Below, in pieces: positions 59,332 through 64,000 of a DNA stretch of 64,000 bases. This DNA is from Strigamia acuminata. Its lineage: Eukaryota > Arthropoda > Chilopoda > Geophilomorpha > Linotaeniidae. Below the pieces are notes generated by a model. That model saw nothing but the letters and a program-made list of their open reading frames with translations, searched no databases and was not told the origin of the DNA. A program made the position numbers and the translations under genes. Location: assembly GCA_949358305.1 (NCBI GenBank), contig CASHSZ010000084.1, positions 1 through 64,000 of the forward strand. Direction: 5' to 3'. Each line of letters opens with the position of its first letter. Position 1 is the stretch's first letter.

Positions 59332-60512
59332 CGAAACCGAGTCACAACTTGCCCCCCAACCGGAGAGCGAGGCGTACTGACCAGTACCACCTTGGGTAAG
59401 AGGGATCTACCTTGGCAAGAGTCCAGATTAGACACCCACCAGGATAGCTCGTTTCTGGACTCCGTGTCCAGAATGCAAACCGAGTCAAAAGAACCCGAAC
59501 GTAAGAGGCCCGTTTTCAGCACCTGCAGACCCCTATAATGCAGTGGGGCGGAGGAAATGGCTAGAGAGGTTGCATTAAGCTTACCTACCACCGAAGCCAA
59601 AAACCGGATGTCGACCACCCCCGAGCCTGAAAGCAAAGTCCTAACGGAGCTCTTAATGTCCGAAATTCTGTTCGGTGGAAGGCTGACTCTCATAGCCTCA
59701 GTGTCGATAAGAAAACCGAGGAAGGTCAACTGTCGCGTCGGTTCCAACACCGATTTCTTCGCGTTAATACGGAAGCCAAGCGCTCTGAAAAGCGACGACA
59801 TGAAATCCCTTTGGGCTTCTAAAAGAGACTTATCTAAATTGGACACGAACCAGTCGTCCAAATAGACAACTAGTTTAAACCCAAATAGCCGTAGAAAGGC
59901 GGCGACCACCCGACCAAGTTTGGTGAACACAAAAGGTGCCAAGCTCAAACCGAAGGGGAGCACCGCGAACTCATAAAGTACTCCCCCCCAGAAAAAACGC
60001 AAAAATTTGCGCGAGTCCGGGTGGATAGAGACGGAAAAATATGCGTCCGACATATCAAACTTGATCATGTACACAAGACGATCTACTAGAGAGATAGCCA
60101 ATCCCACATTTTCCATTTTAAAATGGATAAAAGGAAGAAAAGCATTCAAGGGCCTTAAGTTGATTACTGGGCGAAACCCCCCGTCCTTCTTGGTTACCAC
60201 GAAGAGAGAGGAAATAAATTCGCCGGGGCAGTGTGCCACCGGGGAGATGGCCCCTTTTACCAACATTTCCAAAACCTCCTTGTCAATGATGGTGGACACC
60301 TCCCGAGAAAAGCTCGCAGCAGGGGGGCGTTGGTTCACCGGGGGCTGAACAAACTCCAGCTTGAAACCTGCAACGGTGGAAAGGACCCAGGCATCTGAAG
60401 AAATCAGGCGCCAGGTGGCCAAACAGGCCGGCAAGCGGCCGGTGAGTGGCAGAGAATCTACAAAGGAACAAAAGTCGCAAAAGGATCTTACCCTCTCTAG
60501 TGAAAGAAGCAC
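59301..60512 (-). CDS. DIRS reverse transcriptase
   Basis: RT blocks are SLFVVTKKDGGFRPVINLRP, YMIKFDMSDAYFSVSIHPDS (first Asp), LPFGLSLAPFVFTKLG and LVVYLDDWFVS (catalytic YLDD). Upstream (CLATWRLISSDAWVLSTVAG) is the N-terminal block typical of DIRS RT. The frame is that of gag exon 2, separated only by a TAG at 60527-60525, so readthrough or re-initiation may be used. It runs out of frame near 59380, where RNase H continues in another frame (YASLSGWGA). Confidence 0.9.
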   Translation of the reverse strand: MLLSLERVRSFCDFCSFVDSLPLTGRLPACLATWRLISSDAWVLSTVAGFKLEFVQPPVNQRPPAASFSREVSTIIDKEVLEMLVKGAISPVAHCPGEFISSLFVVTKKDGGFRPVINLRPLNAFLPFIHFKMENVGLAISLVDRLVYMIKFDMSDAYFSVSIHPDSRKFLRFFWGGVLYEFAVLPFGLSLAPFVFTKLGRVVAAFLRLFGFKLVVYLDDWFVSNLDKSLLEAQRDFMSSLFRALGFRINAKKSVLEPTRQLTFLGFLIDTEAMRVSLPPNRISDIKSSVRTLLSGSGVVDIRFLASVVGKLNATSLAISSAPLHYRGLQVLKTGLLRSGSFDSVCILDTESRNELSWWVSNLDSCQGRSLLPKVVLVSTPRSPVGGQVVTRFRWEASGPPFY

Positions 60513-60524
60513 GCCCCCGTCCCG

Positions 60525-60924
60525 CTAGGGCTGCTGAGCCGGAAAGCGATCTCTGGTTGCAAGGCGACGCTCTTGCACGTAACGCACTTCCCTGTACGGA
60601 CGTCTGTCGGGCTGCCTAAAGAGCGCGGGGCGCGCAGGGCCCTGTTGAGAGGCGGCGGGGCGTCGTCGAGCGGTGGACAGCTTGCCACGTGCCCGGTCGA
60701 TGGCTGAGATCTCTTCGGAATGCTGCTTAAAGGCGGCCATGAATCCGCCGCCAAAAAGGAACTCCCCTTTGGAGTCGCGGAACTTGGCGGAGAGGGCAGC
60801 GTTCTTGCCACCCAAGCTGCTGATGACATTAAAGCGCCTCTCGTTGGAAAGGGAGTCCGACGCCGTGGAAACTAGCAGGAGAATGGCCTTGGCGGCCTCC
60901 AAAGTCTCAGATCGAGAAAGGGGT
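60525..60924 (-). CDS. gag: DIRS gag, exon 2
   Basis: Begins after the CAG acceptor at 60925 in the frame giving PLSRSETLEAAKAILLLVST and continues to TAG at 60525. The helical part NERRFNVISSLGGKNAALSA is typical of DIRS Gag. The C-terminus is Arg/Gln/Pro-rich and probably binds RNA. Confidence 0.75.
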
Positions 60925-60979
60925 CTGAAAAATAAGAAGAATGAATAAATAAATCCAAAAATTGAGAGAAAAAACCCAC
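60925..60979 (-). other. 55-nt spliceosomal intron in DIRS gag
   Basis: Donor GAGA/GTGGGT, acceptor TTCTTATTTTTCAG, phase 2. Splicing joins MRE to PLSRSETLEAAKA. Without it exon 1 reads a hydrophobic tail and stops, which is typical of intron sequence. Confidence 0.7.
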
Positions 60980-61911
60980 TCTCTCATAACTGCAGAATCA
61001 AGAATCTTTGACGCAACCGCGCCAACTTTCAAAACCAGAAGGTCAACACTTTTGAGAAAATTCTCCCGGGGGAAAGAGAACGAGGTGGCGCGTCCCCCGA
61101 TGTACGCCTTTACGTCGTCGTCCAGCTCTTTGCGCTTGAGCGCCGGAACGAGCTCCAAAGGGCGTGGGAAAGCCGCAGAAACTTTCTTCAAAGCCGAAAC
61201 TGACGGGTGTGAAGCAAGAATTTCCTGGATACGCTCGGCAGACTTCTTAGCAATAGAAGGTGCAGCGCCGGATTCCACATCCGAATCCGAATCGTCGCCG
61301 ACAGAAACAGCTGGCTGCCTGCTTAGGGAGCGGACCTGAGCTCTTAACCTGGAAACTTCGTCTCGAAGATCCACAAAAACGTCGTCTTGACGTGGGGGCG
61401 GCGTAAAAAAGTCCTCTTCCGGTGCGTAGTCCAAATCGGACTCGGGGTCGCGGAAAAGCAGAGGAGAATCGCCCGCATCCGGGGAAGAAGAAGTACGACG
61501 GTCGCTGTGACGGTCGCCAAGATGGGCGCCGTGACGATCGCCAGAAATGTCGTCGTGATGGTCGCCGTGACGGTCAGCACGGTTCGGTACGAAGGTCGCA
61601 GACGCAGAGCGAGACATGCGCTGACCCGACGTCCGAGAAGAGTCCCTCGCGAAAAGTGGGCGCGTTTCGCGGGACAACGTTTGAGAAAACGTCAGCAAGT
61701 CTTGAAGACCTTGTAGAAAATGTGGCGTTTGCGACACGACCGGCTCGGTCACGTCGACGCGACGTTCAACATGGCGGGATGCCTCGACGACGGCGTCGGC
61801 CACGTTGGGGCCCGACGTTTCATCCACGACAGCGGTTCTCGCCGTTTTCTGCTTGTTGGCAGCTGGGCGGCCACGTTTGGACGGGCCACCGGCGTTATTA
61901 TCATCCGCCAT
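60980..61911 (-). CDS. gag: DIRS gag, exon 1
   Basis: ATG at 61911. Lys/Arg-rich start (KRGRPAANKQKTA, with an AT-hook-like GRP), a histidine/aspartate-rich repeat (DRHGDHHDDISGDRHGAHLG), a coiled-coil-like DEVSRLRAQVRSLSRQ and a conserved-looking helical domain (about 230-310). No CCHC knuckle, as usual for DIRS. Unspliced, the frame would run on to 60907. Confidence 0.8.
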
Positions 61912-61982
61912 GGTAAGAAAAACGACAAAACTAACCCGAAAAACAGCAGCGAAAAATTATCCTGTAAACCAAAATGGCAGAA

Positions 61983-62107
61983 GAAATTAGACTGGAGATT
62001 CGTACTGTCCATAGCCCAGAGTAAGAGTGTAACCTGGCGGTGGATTTTTCTTTAAAGTTCTGTGTTAAAATGGAGAAATTAGACAATTCCTAAATTAGCA
62101 CATTTAT
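61983..62107. repeat. Right inverted terminal repeat of the DIRS element
   Basis: Complement of 57178-57303. The outer extension to 62125 (CACTGTTGTATAATT) is unique to this end and is copied in the internal complementary region. Confidence 0.9.
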
Positions 62108-62125
62108 TTTCACTGTTGTATAATT

Positions 62126-63114
62126 AAAATTTGGGCTTCGTCAAGCCCTAGAACAGGTCATTCCACACATTATAATAAAAAAAAAATAAAAAAAGACTCA
62201 TTTTTAAGCGCTGTGGAGTGGAAGTACGAATTAAAATTATGATTTACGGCAAACGTAAGCAAACCGGAGCGCCACCTGGCGGAACCCGTGTTTTTAAATG
62301 GATGCCATAATGTTCGCCCGATACAAATTTGGATGTTTTCGGCACTAAAGAAGGATTTAAAAATTCTGAAACCACGCTCATTTTATTGGAAATTGCATTC
62401 TGCACAAGTCTGTATGTTTCTTTTTTCGATTTGGTAAAAAAAAGTACGTTTTTTTTTACGATTGTAGCCGGCGACGACAGGGTCAATTTAGTAAGAAATT
62501 TCAATTTGACCATAAAAACAAAAAATATGAAAAATGAACGGTTTAAAAATTTAAAAGTATATTTCCTGTGCAGAATTTGCCGCTCTTTCAAATGGTGCTG
62601 ATAAATTTTTGATCTGAGCTACATTTTTTTTTATTTGCTAAAAAACGATTTGTCCTTTGGCAAATTTTTAGTATGGATTCAAATTTTGCAGGGATACAGC
62701 ATAAAAGCCTTTTTCAAAAACGTAGTTTTTTTGGTTTATTTGTTAAACCTTTTTTAGTTGCAATAGCCAAAGGAATAGACTTGTTACATTTTTTATTTTA
62801 AAAACTAAGCATGAAGTAAAAACAAACTAAATGGAGCTTTAACTAATGGAACATTACCCTTACATTACCCTTACAATTGCACCGAAGGGAAAAATTGCGC
62901 GAAATGCTATACATTTTCGAATGCATTAATTCGGCATATCTCAAAATATTTTTTAAAATTTATTTTAGAACTAAATAGGCTGTTTCCTGTTTGAAATACA
63001 ATTGACATGTCAAGATGTGCGCAGGGGAATCAGGAGGATGAGGGAACCAGGGAAGATATATTGCACGTCATGAAACATACGAATAAAATATACTAGATCT
63101 TAAATTTCACTTAC
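62126..63114. other. Non-coding stretch between the DIRS element and the DEG/ENaC exon
   Basis: AT-rich. GGAGCGCCACCTGGCGGA(A)CCCGTG (about 62264) resembles part of the MITE at 40150. ORFs at 62244-62601 overlap on opposite strands and show no recognised domain. Probably intronic if the channel gene continues leftwards. Confidence 0.45.
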
Positions 63115-63865
63115 ATCGGCTGCAGAAATATCGCACTCTGAGGCAGCTTTCCATAATTTGAGTGGATCGGTTGCGAATTCAGTTGACGGATGGAGTAAGT
63201 CAAAGAGCTGGAAACGATGAGGATCAATTTTCTGTCGTTCAACGAATTCCTCTTTAGCTTTTAATATTTCGTCAGTTTCTGTACAAATGATGACGAGTGG
63301 AAGATGAATTATTTTGTCTCTGACGAGAGTAATCGTTTTGACGAGTGGATAATCAAAGTAAGAATTAATTGAAGTGTAAATTTGGTGACTGGAGATAAAA
63401 ATTAGAAATAGCAGCACGACATTTTTCAATTTATTTCTTTTGTCGGGCGTTTTCTGCTTTTCTTTTAGTATTTCTTGAATTTTATCTCGCAACTGGCAAT
63501 CTTTGCTTTTCCTTTTTTTGTACACAATTAGAAGCATTTTGCAGCAGTGAACAAATATTTCCGCGAGTATTAAACATGACATTCCAAAATATAGTCCGAT
63601 GTTTCCGCCAATGTCACATAGTAAAGTGATGATGTCGTAAGAATGTCGTTCTTGCAATGTCCGAACGTAATTATTCACAACAAAGATTTCGACAATAGTC
63701 TCTTTCTCAGAATGAGGTACATCATAACGGTCCGTGCTGAGCTGTGTCACTTTACATACTCCAAGACATTTGCACTTGTGGTAAGCAGATAACAAATCGC
63801 TGCGTTGTTTTCGCTGATAAGTGTAATTGCATTCTGGTAGATTTCGTGCATCATGAAACGGATAT
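63115..63865 (-). CDS. DEG/ENaC channel exon joining two channel units
   Basis: Acceptor TTTCGATTTCAG lies before 63865 and donor GTAAGT after 63115; one frame is open throughout. It begins in the extracellular domain (PECNYTYQ, YHKCKCLGVCK cysteine block), then the second membrane segment LLCDIGGNIGLYFGMSCLIL with GMS as the G-x-S filter. A ~35-residue basic linker follows, then a new first membrane segment (KLKNVVLLFLIFISSHQIYT) with its post-membrane block (PLVKTITLVRDKIIHLPLVI). The C-terminus of one subunit is thus fused to the N-terminus of another. Expected to form a sodium-permeable plasma-membrane channel. 5' exons lie outside the window. Confidence 0.85.
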
Positions 63866-64000
63866 CTGAAATCGAAATTAGTATTACTTCAGTGTGTTCA
63901 GTAACTATTGTGATCAAAGAAGGTAATGAACAACACATGGCTTTAGTATATGTGAGTCTCGAGCGAACGATTTCTTTGTTAAACTGAATAGACTGCCTTG

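Larger units (their letters stand above)
57130..62125 (-). mobile_element. DIRS-type tyrosine-recombinase retrotransposon, structurally complete
   Basis: Ends are inverted repeats (57178-57303 with 61983-62107) plus unique outer extensions. A stretch at 57488-57584 is the complement of the left outer end joined to that of the right outer end, sharing ATT: the internal complementary region typical of DIRS. Minus-strand order is gag (61911), RT (60512), RNase H and tyrosine recombinase (to 57577). No LTR and no target duplication are expected for this group. Higher G+C than its surroundings suggests recent arrival. Two 55-nt intron-like segments are present. Confidence 0.92.

Noticed and set aside
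60444-60490. 34-nt GTAAGA...TTTGTAG intron at the start of DIRS RT
   Set aside because: Shorter than the other introns here (55-71 nt), and the unspliced frame already reads through as normal RT sequence.

Overview
Eukaryotic, metazoan nuclear DNA, most likely from an arthropod or a close relative. The supports are compact GT-AG introns (55-71 nt where I can measure them), AT-rich intergenic DNA, a DEG/ENaC ion-channel exon, an ELOVL6-like elongase fragment and a diverse set of Ty3/gypsy, Ty1/copia, DIRS, hAT-like and MITE/foldback elements. I cannot name the species. There is no sign of bacterial gene organisation.

Region 1 (1-19676) is a nested pair of LTR retrotransposons. Element A is a long Ty3/gypsy element on the minus strand (right LTR 19000-19676, left LTR 1-646, cut by the window edge). 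It carries gag, protease-RT-RNase H, an integrase with a long AT-hook/proline-rich N-terminus, and a 948-codon downstream ORF of unknown function in the position where env usually lies. Its successive ORFs all share one reading frame, broken only by stop codons, and the element is full of the octamer-like motif TTGCGCAA. Element B (742-6051, plus strand) sits inside A's 3' non-coding region. It has 937-bp LTRs, a 4-bp target duplication and a single 1011-codon gag with no pol, so it must be mobilised in trans.

Region 2 (19677-51497) is a mosaic. It has two related foldback elements (21909-22674, 27127-27865), an ELOVL6-like pseudogene, a candidate PEVK-like exon, and a minus-strand gene of tandem phase-1 mini-exons ending in a two-zinc-finger exon (29507-32846). 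A CTATAG-rich foldback element has inserted into one exon of that gene. Also present are copies of an uncharacterised multicopy protein family (best copy 37892-39262), copia, gypsy and hAT remnants, MITEs, segmental duplications, and duplicated 3' ends of DEG/ENaC genes (44696-44755, 46895-47254).

Region 3 (51498-62125) holds a nearly intact Ty1/copia element (51498-56236; one in-frame TAG breaks a continuous gag-pol frame), two MITEs, and a full-length DIRS element (57130-62125) with inverted termini, an internal complementary region, tyrosine recombinase and two 55-nt intron-like segments. At the right edge, a 751-nt DEG/ENaC exon (63115-63865) joins the C-terminal membrane segment of one channel unit to the N-terminal membrane segment of another. 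The second unit could end at 46895, which would place the copia and DIRS elements inside one large channel gene.
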